64,000 bases of DNA from DATARH01 sp050246595 (GCA_050246595.1 JBFWVT010000006.1:66839-130838), one strand, 5' to 3'. Numbered from the stretch's first letter, positions 24,497 to 35,510 are shown. Numbers and translations: made by a program. The notes: generated by a model not told the origin, from the sequence alone.

Positions 24497-24954
24497 GACC
24501 CCTCCCGGTGCGGCTCGGGCTTGCCGGGGCGGTTCTGGCGAGCGTCTGCGTCCCGGCTTCGGCCGAGATGACGCGCGAGCCGACCGCGATCATCCAGGGA
24601 CTGGACAAGGTGACCGCCCGCGTCTCGCGCTTCGAGGCGCCGGTCGGCCGCGCCGTGCCGTTCGGAAAACTGGTCGTGCTGGTGCATGACTGCGAGCGCA
24701 GCGCGCCCGAGGACCGGCCCGAGGATGCCGCCTTTCTGGAAATCCATGAGGCGCGGCCGGGTGAAAGCAAAGAACGGCTGTTCGCCGGCTGGATGTTTTC
24801 GTCGAGCCCGGCGCTGTCCGCGCTCGAACACCCGGTCTATGACGTAACGCTGCTCGAATGCAAAGGCGCCGCCCCGGCGGCATCCGCACCGACACCGGCC
24901 GCTGCCTCGACCGACAGGCCGGCGGGCAGATCGCGGACAAAAACCGCCCGCTGA
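24493..24954 (+). CDS. exported DUF2155 family protein
   Basis: A 153-residue protein with a signal peptide (RLGLAGAVLASVCVPASAEM). The DUF2155 domain follows: AIIQGLDKVTARVSRFEAPVG, FGKLVVLVHDCERSAPEDRPEDAAFLEI and LFAGWMFSSSPALSALEHPVYDVTLLEC. The two Cys may pair. The last 30 residues are low-complexity Ala/Pro/Ser and are encoded opposite the aat 3' end over 118 bases. The family is of unknown function and probably periplasmic. Confidence 0.85.
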   Translation: MRPLPVRLGLAGAVLASVCVPASAEMTREPTAIIQGLDKVTARVSRFEAPVGRAVPFGKLVVLVHDCERSAPEDRPEDAAFLEIHEARPGESKERLFAGWMFSSSPALSALEHPVYDVTLLECKGAAPAASAPTPAAASTDRPAGRSRTKTAR

Positions 24955-25526
24955 CGCAGCGCCTGGGAAAGCAGACGATGGTAGCGGGCGCGGCTGATCT
25001 CGATAACGCCGAACTGCGCCAGATGCGGCGTCACGAATTGCGTGTCGAGCAGCCGGTACCCGCCGAGCCGCAGACGCGCCACGAGATGAACCAGCGCGAC
25101 CTTGCTGGCGTCGCTGACCCGGCTGAACATGCTCTCGCCGAAAAACGCCGCGCCGAGCGAGACCCCGTACAGCCCGCCGACCAGCTCGCCGTCGTGCCAG
25201 CACTCGACGCTGTGCGCCGCGCCGCGGGCGAACAGCTCGGTGTACAACCGGACGATCTCCTCGTTGATCCACGTCGTCGGGCGGGTTTCGCTCGCCTCGG
25301 CGCAGCCCCGGATCACCGCCTCGAAAGCGGTATCGCAATGTACCGAAAGGACGCCGCGCCGCAGCACGCGTCTGAGGCGACGCGGCACGTGCAACCCGTC
25401 GAGCGGCAGAACCCCACGGCGCTTTGGATCGACCCAGAACAGCTCCGGATCATCGGCCGCTTCCGCCATCGGGAAAATGCCGGCCGCATAGGCCTGCATC
25501 AGGATGTCGGAGGTGAGTCGGATCAC
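24837..25526 (-). CDS. aat: leucyl/phenylalanyl-tRNA--protein transferase
   Basis: A 229-residue enzyme that adds Leu or Phe to N-terminal Arg or Lys of proteins, marking them for ClpS/ClpAP. Family signatures are LMQAYAAGIFPMAE, WVDPKRRGVLPLDGLHVPRRLR, TWINEEIVRLYTELF, HSVECWHDGELVGGLYGV and FGESMFSR, then LLDTQFVTPHLAQFG. About 40 C-terminal residues of low complexity lie opposite the DUF2155 gene. It is last in the aroQ-accB-accC-aat row, ten bases after accC. Confidence 0.95.
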   Translation of the reverse strand: MIRLTSDILMQAYAAGIFPMAEAADDPELFWVDPKRRGVLPLDGLHVPRRLRRVLRRGVLSVHCDTAFEAVIRGCAEASETRPTTWINEEIVRLYTELFARGAAHSVECWHDGELVGGLYGVSLGAAFFGESMFSRVSDASKVALVHLVARLRLGGYRLLDTQFVTPHLAQFGVIEISRARYHRLLSQALRQRAVFVRDLPAGLSVEAAAGVGADAAGAAPLHSSSVTS

Positions 25527-25535
25527 GGCGGCGGA

Positions 25536-26879
25536 TTACGTAGAGCGGGCAAGAAAGCGCTCGAGCCAGTGGATGTCGTAATCGCCGCGGCGGAACTCCG
25601 GGTCGTCCGCCAGACGCTGGTGCAGCGGGATCGTCGTCTCGACGCCGCCGATGACATATTCGGACAGGGCGCGGCGCAGGCGCATCACGCATTCCTCCCG
25701 GCTCGCGCCGTGCACGATCAGCTTCGACACGAGGCTGTCGTAGAACGGCGGCACCGTGTAGCCCTGATACAGCGCGCTGTCGACCCGGACCCCGAACCCG
25801 CCTGGCGCGTGGTACTCGCCGACCCGCCCCGGCGACGGCCGGAAATCCTCCGGGTTCTCGGCGTTGATGCGGCATTCGATTGCGTGCCCGCGCAGCACGA
25901 TGTCGGATTGCCGGTACGAGAGTTTCTCGCCGGCGGCGATCCGCAGCTGCTCGCGGACGACATCGACCCCGCTGATCATCTCGCTGATCGGATGCTCGAC
26001 CTGCAACCGCGTATTCATCTCGATAAAATAGAACGCGCCGTCCTGATAAAGAAACTCCATCGTGCCGGCGCTTTTGTAGCGGAGGTCGCGCATCGCGCCG
26101 ACCGCGAGCGCCAGCACCTCCTTGCGCTCTGTCTCGCGCAGACCCGGCGACGGCGTCTCTTCGAGGATTTTCTGGTGCGAGCGCTGCAATGAGCAGTCGC
26201 GCTCGCCCAAATGGATGACCTCGCCATTGCCGTCGCCGACAAGCTGCACCTCGATGTGCCGGGGGCGGTCGAGATAGCGTTCGAGATAGACCGAATCGTC
26301 GCCGAACCCGGTCTTTGCCTCGGCTTGTGCGAGCGGCAGAAGTTCGGCCAGTTCGGCGGCGTCGTGCGCCAGCTTCATGCCGCGCCCGCCGCCGCCGGCC
26401 GACGCCTTGAGCAGAACCGGATAGCCGATCGCCCGCGCCGCTCTCTCGCCCTCGCCGATATCGCGCACCGCCTCGGGCGAACCCGGCACGACCGGGATGC
26501 CGAGCCGCCCGGCCTCGGCTTTTGCGCGCACCTTGTCGCCCATCAGTCTGATGTGTTCCGGCGACGGGCCGATAAAGGTGAACCCGGTCTCCTCGACGGC
26601 CGCCGCGAAATCGGCGTTTTCGGACAGAAACCCGAGACCGGGATGGATTGCGTCGGCGCCGGTGATGCTGGCTGCCGACAGGATGTTCGCGACATTCAGA
26701 TAGCTGGCGCGGGCGGGGGGCGGCCCGATACAGACGGTCTCGTCGGCCAGCCGTACATGCATCGCATGCGCATCGGCCGTCGAGTGCACGGCGACCGTCC
26801 TGATCCCCATCTCGTGACAGGCGCGGTGAATACGCAGCGCGATCTCGCCGCGATTGGCGATCAGCACCTTTTCGAACAT
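25536..26879 (-). CDS. accC: acetyl-CoA carboxylase, biotin carboxylase subunit
   Basis: A 447-residue ATP-grasp enzyme that carboxylates biotin on AccB in the first step of fatty acid synthesis. MFEKVLIANRGEIALRI, the Gly-rich ATP loop KASAGGGGRGMK, YLERYLDRPRHIEVQLVGD, RDCSLQRSHQKILEETPS and FIEMNTRLQVEHP are all present. The motif usually read HPGYGFLSEN is HPGLGFLSEN here. The gene is 19 bases downstream of accB, as usual. Confidence 0.97.
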   Translation of the reverse strand: MFEKVLIANRGEIALRIHRACHEMGIRTVAVHSTADAHAMHVRLADETVCIGPPPARASYLNVANILSAASITGADAIHPGLGFLSENADFAAAVEETGFTFIGPSPEHIRLMGDKVRAKAEAGRLGIPVVPGSPEAVRDIGEGERAARAIGYPVLLKASAGGGGRGMKLAHDAAELAELLPLAQAEAKTGFGDDSVYLERYLDRPRHIEVQLVGDGNGEVIHLGERDCSLQRSHQKILEETPSPGLRETERKEVLALAVGAMRDLRYKSAGTMEFLYQDGAFYFIEMNTRLQVEHPISEMISGVDVVREQLRIAAGEKLSYRQSDIVLRGHAIECRINAENPEDFRPSPGRVGEYHAPGGFGVRVDSALYQGYTVPPFYDSLVSKLIVHGASREECVMRLRRALSEYVIGGVETTIPLHQRLADDPEFRRGDYDIHWLERFLARST

Positions 26880-26898
26880 GGCCGAGTATGTCGGTCGA

Positions 26899-27405
26899 TC
26901 ACTCGATCAGCAGCAGCGGTGCGCCGTATTCGACCGGGTCGGCGTCGGCGACCAGGATGCGGGCGAGCCGTCCGGCGCGCGGCGCGCGGATCTGGTTCAT
27001 GACCTTCATCGCCTCGATGATCAGCAGCGTCTGGCCCTTTTCGACCGGCTCGCCGACCCGCACAAACGGTGCCGCGCCGGGCTGCGGCGCCAGATAGGCG
27101 ACGCCGACCAGCGGTGCGGTTATCAGGCCCGGATCGTCGAGACGCAATCCGTGGCCGTTTGCGGACGCGGCGTCTCCCGTCGCGGCCTCCTCCGCCGCGA
27201 CTGGCGGAGGAGGCGCGCCATTCGCGTGGCCATTGACATAACCATTCACCAGCACCGTTTTCCCGGCGCTTTCCCGTGCCACCCGGATGCGATGATCGCC
27301 GACCGCGTACTCGATTTCGCTCAGCCCGGTCTCCGAGAGCAGCCCGGCTAACGCGCGAATGACATCGGCATCGGGCGCCAGCGGCCGTCGCGGCCCAACC
27401 TTCAT
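26899..27405 (-). CDS. accB: acetyl-CoA carboxylase biotin carboxyl carrier protein
   Basis: A 168-residue carrier. The C-terminal biotinyl domain carries EAMKVMNQI with the biotinylated Lys, and the thumb-type APFVRVGEPVEKGQTL before it. A long Ala/Pro/Gly/Asn-rich linker (VNGYVNGHANGAPPPP) joins it to the N-terminal domain. The ATG at 27405 overlaps the aroQ stop as ATGA. aroQ-accB-accC is a standard alphaproteobacterial order. Confidence 0.96.
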   Translation of the reverse strand: MKVGPRRPLAPDADVIRALAGLLSETGLSEIEYAVGDHRIRVARESAGKTVLVNGYVNGHANGAPPPPVAAEEAATGDAASANGHGLRLDDPGLITAPLVGVAYLAPQPGAAPFVRVGEPVEKGQTLLIIEAMKVMNQIRAPRAGRLARILVADADPVEYGAPLLLIE

Positions 27406-27860
27406 CCGGCGGTCTCCCCCGATTCAGCCTCGATCAGATTGGCGAGCGCTTCGAGCGCCAGCTCGTAACCGTGCGGGCCGAGGCCGCAGATGACGCCGCG
27501 CGCGGCGAGGCTGACATAGGAATGATGGCGAAACCTCTCGCGCCGGAAGATGTTCGACAGGTGCACCTCGATCGCCGGAAGCTCGGCGGCGTTCAGCGCG
27601 TCGAGGATCGCCACCGAGGTATGCGTCAGGGCGCCGGCATTAAGGACGATGCCGTCGGCCGACTCGCGCGCCTCCTGGATCCAATCGACCAGCTGCCCTT
27701 CATGGTTCGTCTGGCGGAACTCGATTGCCAGATCGAGCGCCTCGCCCCGCGCGATGCAGCGCTGTTCGAGATCGGCCAGCGTATCGTACCCGTAGGTCGC
27801 CGGCTCGCGCACGCCGAGCAGGTTCAGATTGGGGCCGTTCAAGACAAAGATGGTTGGCAA
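27402..27860 (-). CDS. aroQ: 3-dehydroquinate dehydratase, type II
   Basis: A 152-residue shikimate-pathway enzyme. IFVLNGPNLNLLGVREPATYG contains the catalytic Tyr and Arg region, FRQTNHEGQLVDWI is the flexible-loop segment, NAGALTHTSVAILDAL and IEVHLSNIFRRERFRHHSY carry the catalytic His. The start is TTG at 27860 behind CGGAG; no ATG or GTG lies at a suitable place, and the frame upstream does not look coding. The rare start may lower its expression. It leads the row aroQ-accB-accC-aat. Confidence 0.93.
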   Translation of the reverse strand: MPTIFVLNGPNLNLLGVREPATYGYDTLADLEQRCIARGEALDLAIEFRQTNHEGQLVDWIQEARESADGIVLNAGALTHTSVAILDALNAAELPAIEVHLSNIFRRERFRHHSYVSLAARGVICGLGPHGYELALEALANLIEAESGETAG

Positions 27861-28080
27861 TAAAAGTCTCCGTGTGCCTCCCGGCCTTATAACACGCACT
27901 CCGCACTCGGCAAGACGGGCCGGAGCGGCGCAGGGATTGCGATGAATTCGAGCGCCTTGCGTCGCTCCAGGCCTGCGATCGACGACAGAATCATCGGACT
28001 CGGTGCGCCGGGTATTGGTGCGCGACTGTGTCCGGTGCCGGCTCCGGCCGGCGCAGTTACTGTCTCTTTTGCGCGATCGG

Positions 28081-28109
28081 ATTACAGTCTTTAAATACTT
28101 GCGGTTGAA
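28081..28109 (-). promoter_or_regulatory. possible sigma-70 promoter for aroQ-accBC-aat
   Basis: On the minus strand TTCAAC is followed by 17 bases and TGTAAT, a reasonable -35/-10 pair in an unusually AT-rich patch. The aroQ TTG start lies about 220 bases downstream, so the leader would be long. This was recognised by eye only. Confidence 0.35.
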
Positions 28110-28188
28110 GCGATGACAGTCAGCCGGCCGAGATCCTAAAACGGCCGAGCCGGCGGTCGGCGAACCGGGCCGCACCAGGACCTCGCCG

Positions 28189-28227
28189 CTTCTCCCCCTC
28201 TCCATACAGGCGGGAGAGGGGGAGAAG
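28189..28227 (-). terminator. hairpin after the solute-binding protein gene
   Basis: A 15-base-pair perfect stem (cttctccccctctcc with its inverted copy at 28213-28227) and a nine-base loop lie 12 bases past the stop of the solute-binding gene. No T-run follows, so it may need Rho or act as a 3' stabiliser. It belongs to the CT-rich palindrome family seen in several other gaps. Confidence 0.5.
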
Positions 28228-28239
28228 GCGGAGAAAACG

Positions 28240-29781
28240 CTACTGCTTCTTAAGCTTTACGTCTTCGAGCGGGGCCGACCACGGATAACCATCGATCCGC
28301 GCCAGCGAGGCTTCCTCAACCCGTGGCCCGATGCCGCTCGCCCACCAATAATCGTAGGTCGGCGCGAAGCGGGTCCGCTCGTGCAGGACCCTCTGCAACT
28401 GGTGCAGCAGTTCCCCGCGCTTCTTCGGATCGTTTTCCGTGAGTTGCTTTTCGTACAGCTCATCGGTTTCAGGCCATGCGCCGTAAGCGAAGCTGCCGTC
28501 CTTCGGAACGACTTGCGACAGACGCGTCGAGGCATTTCCGGGGACGGCGTCGACACACATGCAGACTCCGCTGAGCTTCTTGCTCCCGAGCGCACCATAG
28601 AAGGCGGCGCGCTCCTGCGTCCGCAACCGCATCCTGATCCCGACCGCGCTGAGATAACTGACGATCGCCTCACCGGCGCTGAAATAGGGCGGCCAGGGGT
28701 GGAGCTCGCCGCCCTCAAAGCCGTTCGGATAGCCGGCCTCCGCCAGCAGCTTTTTGGCCTGCTTCGGATCGTACGGGTCCGGCTCGATCGGCAGCGCATA
28801 TTCCATACTCCTCAGCACGATGCTGCCGTTGAGCTTCGAGGCGCCGAGCGTCTCGGCGTCGCTGAGCGCCTTGCGGTCGATCGCCAGGCTGGCGGCCTTG
28901 CGCACGCGCGGGTCGGCCCATGGCGACTTCTCGTCCCACATGTCGAGGAAATCGAGATAGAACGTGCCGATACCGCCCGAGAACGCGAGTTTCAATTTCG
29001 GGTCGTTCTGGACCGATCGGGCCAGCGACTCGTCAAATTGATAGGCGACATCCACCTCGCCGCGCGTCAGCATCGCGAGCCGCGTCGTCTGCTCCGGAAC
29101 GCTCTGGAAGATGATGCGCTTAATCGCGGGGACTTTGCGCCAATAATTCTCGTTCGCCTCCATCACCAGTTCGAGACCCGGTCTCATGCTGACGAATTTA
29201 TACGGGCCGAGGCCGATCGGGTGCTGCAGAAAGCCCTCGTTGCCGACCTTCTCGACGTAAGCCTTCGGTACGATCCAGCCGGCGGCGCTGACCAGCGTCC
29301 CGTAATACGTCATAAAATCCGGCCAGGGTTCCTTCAGGACGAACTGCACCGTGTGCGGATCGACGACCTTGACCTCCTTGACCTTTTCGCGGATCAGCGT
29401 CGCCTTGGAGCGCTCGAAGCTGAATTTGACGTCCTCGGCCGTGAACGGGTCGCCATTGTGGAACTTGACATCCTGGCGCAGCTTGAACTCATAGCTGAGC
29501 TTGTCGGGGCTCTCGGTCCACGACTCTGCCAGACTCGGCGCCATCGGGTTGCCCGGCATCGGTTTTACCAGCGCGTCGTGCAGCGCGTACAGCACCCAGA
29601 ACGGCGACAGAACACCTTGGGTCGCTTCCCCCGGGTCCAGCCAGGCTGGCGGGAGCGTCACGTAGAGCGCCCATTTCATCTCGCCTTCGGGTTTGGTCTG
29701 CGCGGCAGCGGTCGCCGGGCCGGCCATCAGCATCGCCAGCGCCAGTATCGCGGCCGCGGCGGACTTCCGCCATCCCGTCAT
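28240..29781 (-). CDS. ABC-type solute-binding protein, family 5 (orphan paralogue A)
   Basis: A 513-residue periplasmic binding protein of the peptide/nickel family (SBP_bac_5). The signal peptide is AAAAILALAMLMAGPATAAAQ. The mature part opens TKPEGEMKWALYVTLPPAWLDP. Family hallmarks are PMAPSLAESWTESPDKLSYEFKL, VKFHNGDPFTAEDVKFSFER, HPIGLGPYKFV and DPRVRKAASLAIDRKAL. A conserved SGVCMC motif near residue 400 is shared with the three paralogues at 57984-62785. AAGGAG precedes the ATG. No permease or ATPase genes are adjacent, which is unusual for this family. Confidence 0.92.
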   Translation of the reverse strand: MTGWRKSAAAAILALAMLMAGPATAAAQTKPEGEMKWALYVTLPPAWLDPGEATQGVLSPFWVLYALHDALVKPMPGNPMAPSLAESWTESPDKLSYEFKLRQDVKFHNGDPFTAEDVKFSFERSKATLIREKVKEVKVVDPHTVQFVLKEPWPDFMTYYGTLVSAAGWIVPKAYVEKVGNEGFLQHPIGLGPYKFVSMRPGLELVMEANENYWRKVPAIKRIIFQSVPEQTTRLAMLTRGEVDVAYQFDESLARSVQNDPKLKLAFSGGIGTFYLDFLDMWDEKSPWADPRVRKAASLAIDRKALSDAETLGASKLNGSIVLRSMEYALPIEPDPYDPKQAKKLLAEAGYPNGFEGGELHPWPPYFSAGEAIVSYLSAVGIRMRLRTQERAAFYGALGSKKLSGVCMCVDAVPGNASTRLSQVVPKDGSFAYGAWPETDELYEKQLTENDPKKRGELLHQLQRVLHERTRFAPTYDYWWASGIGPRVEEASLARIDGYPWSAPLEDVKLKKQ

Positions 29782-29999
29782 TGTTCTTGTTGCTCCTTTT
29801 GGATATCCATGCGGCTGACGCGCGCCGATAGCAACCGGCGCCGTCGCTGCAATAATACCCGAGACGCTGCGCTGCGCATGTCGGTTGTCTTGTCGCAGCG
29901 GCACTCAATAGCATGGTTCAGGACGCCGAAACGGTCAGTTCGGGCCACCATGACGTTTCGGAACGCGGACAGGAACGGGGTCGAACGGTGACATGGCGG

Positions 30000-30371
30000 C
30001 TAATTGAGTCGGCCGCGGAACACGCAACCCTCGCCGCAACTGCCGCGGCGCACGATAATTCGATCAAGGCCGGGGAGCTGATTGTCGAGCCGGTTCCAGA
30101 TCCAGCGGCTGATGTTTTCCAGTGTCGGCACTTCGAGCCCTGCGATCTCGTTCAGGTAATTATGATCGAGTTGGGCGCGCAATTCCGCAACGCGCTGCTC
30201 GATTTCGCCAAAATCGTACACCCAGTTTTTCGCCTCGTTCGGCTCGCCCTTGAGAAAGACCTGAACCTGGAACGAGTGGCCGTGGAGCCTCGAATAGCGG
30301 TGTCCATCGGCTACGTTCACCGCCAGGTGATGAGCCGCCTCGAACGTAAATTCCTTGAAGATTTCGAACAT
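30000..30371 (-). CDS. queD: 6-carboxytetrahydropterin synthase-like protein without the catalytic Cys
   Basis: A 123-residue T-fold protein of the QueD/PTPS family, which makes 6-carboxytetrahydropterin early in the queuosine path. Zinc ligands are His15 and the HGH motif at residues 30-32. LDHNYLNEI, PTLENISRWIWNRL and RRGSCGEGC follow. The catalytic Cys expected at about residue 26-27 is Tyr (GHRYSRLHGHSF). Two Cys at the C-terminus (112 and 116) are present. The protein fits the queuosine genes in the window, but the missing Cys leaves open a different reaction or a substitute nucleophile. Confidence 0.88.
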   Translation of the reverse strand: MFEIFKEFTFEAAHHLAVNVADGHRYSRLHGHSFQVQVFLKGEPNEAKNWVYDFGEIEQRVAELRAQLDHNYLNEIAGLEVPTLENISRWIWNRLDNQLPGLDRIIVRRGSCGEGCVFRGRLN

Positions 30372-30624
30372 CTGCGCGCGCTCTCCGTCCCGGGGTTCCC
30401 GGAATCATGTTCACACGCAACGGTAAATATTTCTCTAATACCGTGCCGTTCGCGACCCCGAATGTCGGATGACGCGAACCCGCTTCGTTCCCGGCGGAGA
30501 GCGCAGCAAATCGGCGTGGGGCAGCTCCTTATCATGGCCGGGGCGGCGGGTGCCCGGCTTTAGAAGTTGTTAAGGATGCCGTGACACGGTGGGGCTGTAA
30601 TAATGCCCACAGAGGAGACAGGTG

Positions 30625-31146
30625 GTGACGCGTCCAGTTCTCGATCGTGCCGTTGCGCTGCTGTTCGCGGGTTTCGCCCTACTGGCCGCGTGTTCGGCGG
30701 GGGCGGAGACGCTGAGGCTGCCGACGGGCAAGCCGATCTTGACCGTGACCGGCAAGATCGCCGTGACGAACGATCGCGGAAAGGCGGTATTCGACCGACA
30801 GATGATCGAGGCGCTGGGCGAGACGTCATTCTCCACGGCGACGCCGTGGTATGACGGGCCGCACAAATTCGAAGGCGTTCCGCTCGCCAAGCTGCTCGAT
30901 ACCGTCGGGAGCTCGGGCGACCGCCTGGTCGTTACCGCCCTGAATGATTACGTCACCGAAATCCCCGTTGCCGACGCCCGCAAATTCGGGGTGATTCTGG
31001 CGCTCAAGCGTGACGGACAGTACATGCCGGTGAGCGACAAGGGGCCGATCTTCATCATTTATCCGTTCGACAGCAATTCCGAGCTGAAAGCGCAGGTCTA
31101 CTATAAACGCTCGGCTTGGCAGGTTTCCCGGATCGAGGTGAAATAG
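30625..31146 (+). CDS. molybdopterin-fold lipoprotein lacking the Mo-ligand Cys
   Basis: A 173-residue exported protein. The N-terminus ends in LLAACSAG, a good lipobox, so it may be a lipoprotein. The rest matches the oxidoreductase molybdopterin-binding fold (PF00174-like): VTGKIAV, TPWYDGPHKFEGVPLAKLLDTVG, VVTALNDYVTEIPVAD and KGPIFIIYPFD. Apart from the lipobox Cys there is no Cys, so a sulfite oxidase-type Mo centre cannot form. GTG 30625 gives the better spacing to GAGGAG; 30622 is possible. It is followed by a histidine kinase gene 51 bases on, suggesting a sensor accessory. Confidence 0.8.
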   Translation: MTRPVLDRAVALLFAGFALLAACSAGAETLRLPTGKPILTVTGKIAVTNDRGKAVFDRQMIEALGETSFSTATPWYDGPHKFEGVPLAKLLDTVGSSGDRLVVTALNDYVTEIPVADARKFGVILALKRDGQYMPVSDKGPIFIIYPFDSNSELKAQVYYKRSAWQVSRIEVK

Positions 31147-31197
31147 GCCCCTCCGGTTGCTGACCCGCCGTCGGCGATCGAGGAGCTGCCGCCGGCA

Positions 31198-32610
31198 ATG
31201 GATGCGACCGTGAATCGGCTTCAGGTCATCAAGGGTTTTCTCGCCGTCAGTATCGTCATCTTCACGCTGGCGGGGATCAGCGTGTCATTCGCCGTATTGG
31301 AGCAGCAGAAAGCGCTGCGCGAAGTCTCCCGCTACAACATGGTATGGGCGGTAAGCCAGGCGGTCGCGGAGTTCTACCGTTTCGAACAGCGCGTCGCCGC
31401 CTTCGCCACTGGCCGGGCCGACAAGGACGAGGTCGATCTCCGCTTCCAGATCCTGCGCAACCGGCTCGGAATTCTGCGCCATGGCGAAGTGAACGATTTC
31501 ACCCAGGCCAGACCCGAGGAACGCGAGACGGTCGACGATTTTGCGCGCTTGCTGGGCCAGCTCGCTCCGATGGTGGAGGCAATCGACGCTCCGGGCATGG
31601 TTCCCCGCATGCTGGAGGCGCTGGAGCCGTTCGAGAGCAGGCTGGCCCGGTTGGCGGCAGCGGCGAACGATCATGGCAGCGATCTGACGGCTTCGGACCA
31701 GCAGTGGCTGCTGCTGCTGCACTGGGTGTTTTCGGGGATCGCCGCCGCGCTGGTGACCTCCGGGCTCGCCTTTATCGCCCTGCTGTTTTTTCAGAACCGG
31801 CTCTTGGCAAGGGCTTATCAACAGATGATCGCCCTGGCACACGATTTGCACGTCGCTAAGAATATCGCGGATGCGGCAAGCGAAGCAAAATCCCGCTTTC
31901 TGGCGACAATGAGCCACGAGCTGCGCACCCCGCTCAATGCCGTGATCGGGTTCAGCGAAATCATCGCCAGCGAGGCATTCGGAGCTGTCGGCAAGCCGGC
32001 CTACCGCAGCTATGCCGAGGACATTCTGTCGGCCGGCCGACATATGCTCGAACTGGTGAACGATGTCCTGACGATGGCCAAACTCGATGCCGGCCGTTAC
32101 GAACTGGATCAGGCGCCGATGAACCTGCACGATGTCGTCGACAAGACCGTGACGATATTTCGCGGTACGACCAATTTCGAAAAGCGCGAGATCCGGGTCA
32201 CGGACACTCTGTCTTGGCCCTGGCTTGTGGCGGATGAGCGCGCCGTGCGGCAGATATTGCTGAACCTCTTGTCAAACGCCGCAAAGTTCAGCGAACCGGA
32301 CAAGCTCATCGAGGTGCGGTGCGAGACCTCGCCCAATGGCGAAATCGTGATTTCGGTCATCGATCAGGGAATTGGTATGGCGCCGGACCAGGTGAGCGAG
32401 GCTACGCGCCCCTTCTACCAAGCGGACAGCCGGCTGTCGCGCAAGTATGAGGGAACCGGCCTGGGCCTGAGCATCGTGTCGGGTCTCATCGAGTGCCACG
32501 GCGGCCGATTGACCATCGACAGCCAGCCGGATACCGGCTCGCGGGTTTCGGTCGCATTCCCGCGCGCCGCCATCTGCTCGGAGCCGACCGCGCTTATCTC
32601 CGCAGCCTGA
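31198..32610 (+). CDS. membrane sensor histidine kinase
   Basis: A 470-residue kinase with helices near residues 12-34 and 171-198 that enclose a 135-residue periplasmic, mainly helical sensor domain. The H-box is FLATMSHELRTPLN with His240. LLNLLSNAAKFS, DQGIGMAPDQ and YEGTGLGLSIVSGLIECHGG form the ATPase domain. No PAS and no adjacent regulator are visible. It probably senses through, or together with, the molybdopterin-fold lipoprotein encoded just upstream; that pairing is inference from proximity. Confidence 0.93.
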   Translation: MDATVNRLQVIKGFLAVSIVIFTLAGISVSFAVLEQQKALREVSRYNMVWAVSQAVAEFYRFEQRVAAFATGRADKDEVDLRFQILRNRLGILRHGEVNDFTQARPEERETVDDFARLLGQLAPMVEAIDAPGMVPRMLEALEPFESRLARLAAAANDHGSDLTASDQQWLLLLHWVFSGIAAALVTSGLAFIALLFFQNRLLARAYQQMIALAHDLHVAKNIADAASEAKSRFLATMSHELRTPLNAVIGFSEIIASEAFGAVGKPAYRSYAEDILSAGRHMLELVNDVLTMAKLDAGRYELDQAPMNLHDVVDKTVTIFRGTTNFEKREIRVTDTLSWPWLVADERAVRQILLNLLSNAAKFSEPDKLIEVRCETSPNGEIVISVIDQGIGMAPDQVSEATRPFYQADSRLSRKYEGTGLGLSIVSGLIECHGGRLTIDSQPDTGSRVSVAFPRAAICSEPTALISAA

Positions 32611-32670
32611 AAGCCGGCCAACGGGAGGGCCGTCGGTACCCGACATACACCATCATTGACCGGCGCGGCC

Positions 32671-35111
<2,441 letters not shown>

Positions 35112-35115
<4 letters not shown>

Positions 35116-35510
35116 CGCCATGATCCTTTCTCGAGGCGCAGCATCAGGCAGCCATTGGCTAGGTGCCGCCCCGAAATTCGAAACGGCGCCGGCGGCAAGT
35201 CGATCCGGCGCTCGAACTGCCCGTAGGGGATTTCCATCCGCAGGATGCGCGCGGTTTTCAGTTCCGGCGGCGGCGGCCGCTCGCCGGTGATCAGCAGCGT
35301 GCCGGCGCTCAGTGTCACCTTGATACTGTCGAGTTCGGCCCCGGGCAGCGCCACCAGGATGGTCAATGCGTCATCGGTTTCGAAGACGTCGATCGGTGCT
35401 TCCCAGCGCGACTGGCCGTGGTGAAAGAACTGGCGGCGCAGCCGCTCCGCCCTGTCCATCGCGGCACAGGCATCGGCCCACATCCTGTCTTCGAGCTGGC
35501 GTTTCGACAT
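35112..35510 (-). CDS. Hsp20/alpha-crystallin small heat shock protein
   Basis: A 132-residue small chaperone. The alpha-crystallin core is WEAPIDVFETDDALTILVALPGAELDSIKVTLSAGTLLI with the GERPPPPELK loop, then the dimer strand and IDLPPAPF. The usual C-terminal IxI motif is not obvious; the protein ends RLEKGSWR. Its stop overlaps the lon start, so the holding chaperone and protease are translated together. Confidence 0.92.

Larger units (their letters stand above)
27861..28239. other. intergenic region upstream of aroQ
   Basis: These 379 bases separate the aroQ start from the stop of the solute-binding gene, both on the minus strand. They hold a possible aroQ promoter (28081-28109) and a strong C/T-rich hairpin (28189-28227). 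An in-frame extension of aroQ runs through part of it but has no conserved residues. I see no other gene. Confidence 0.6.
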
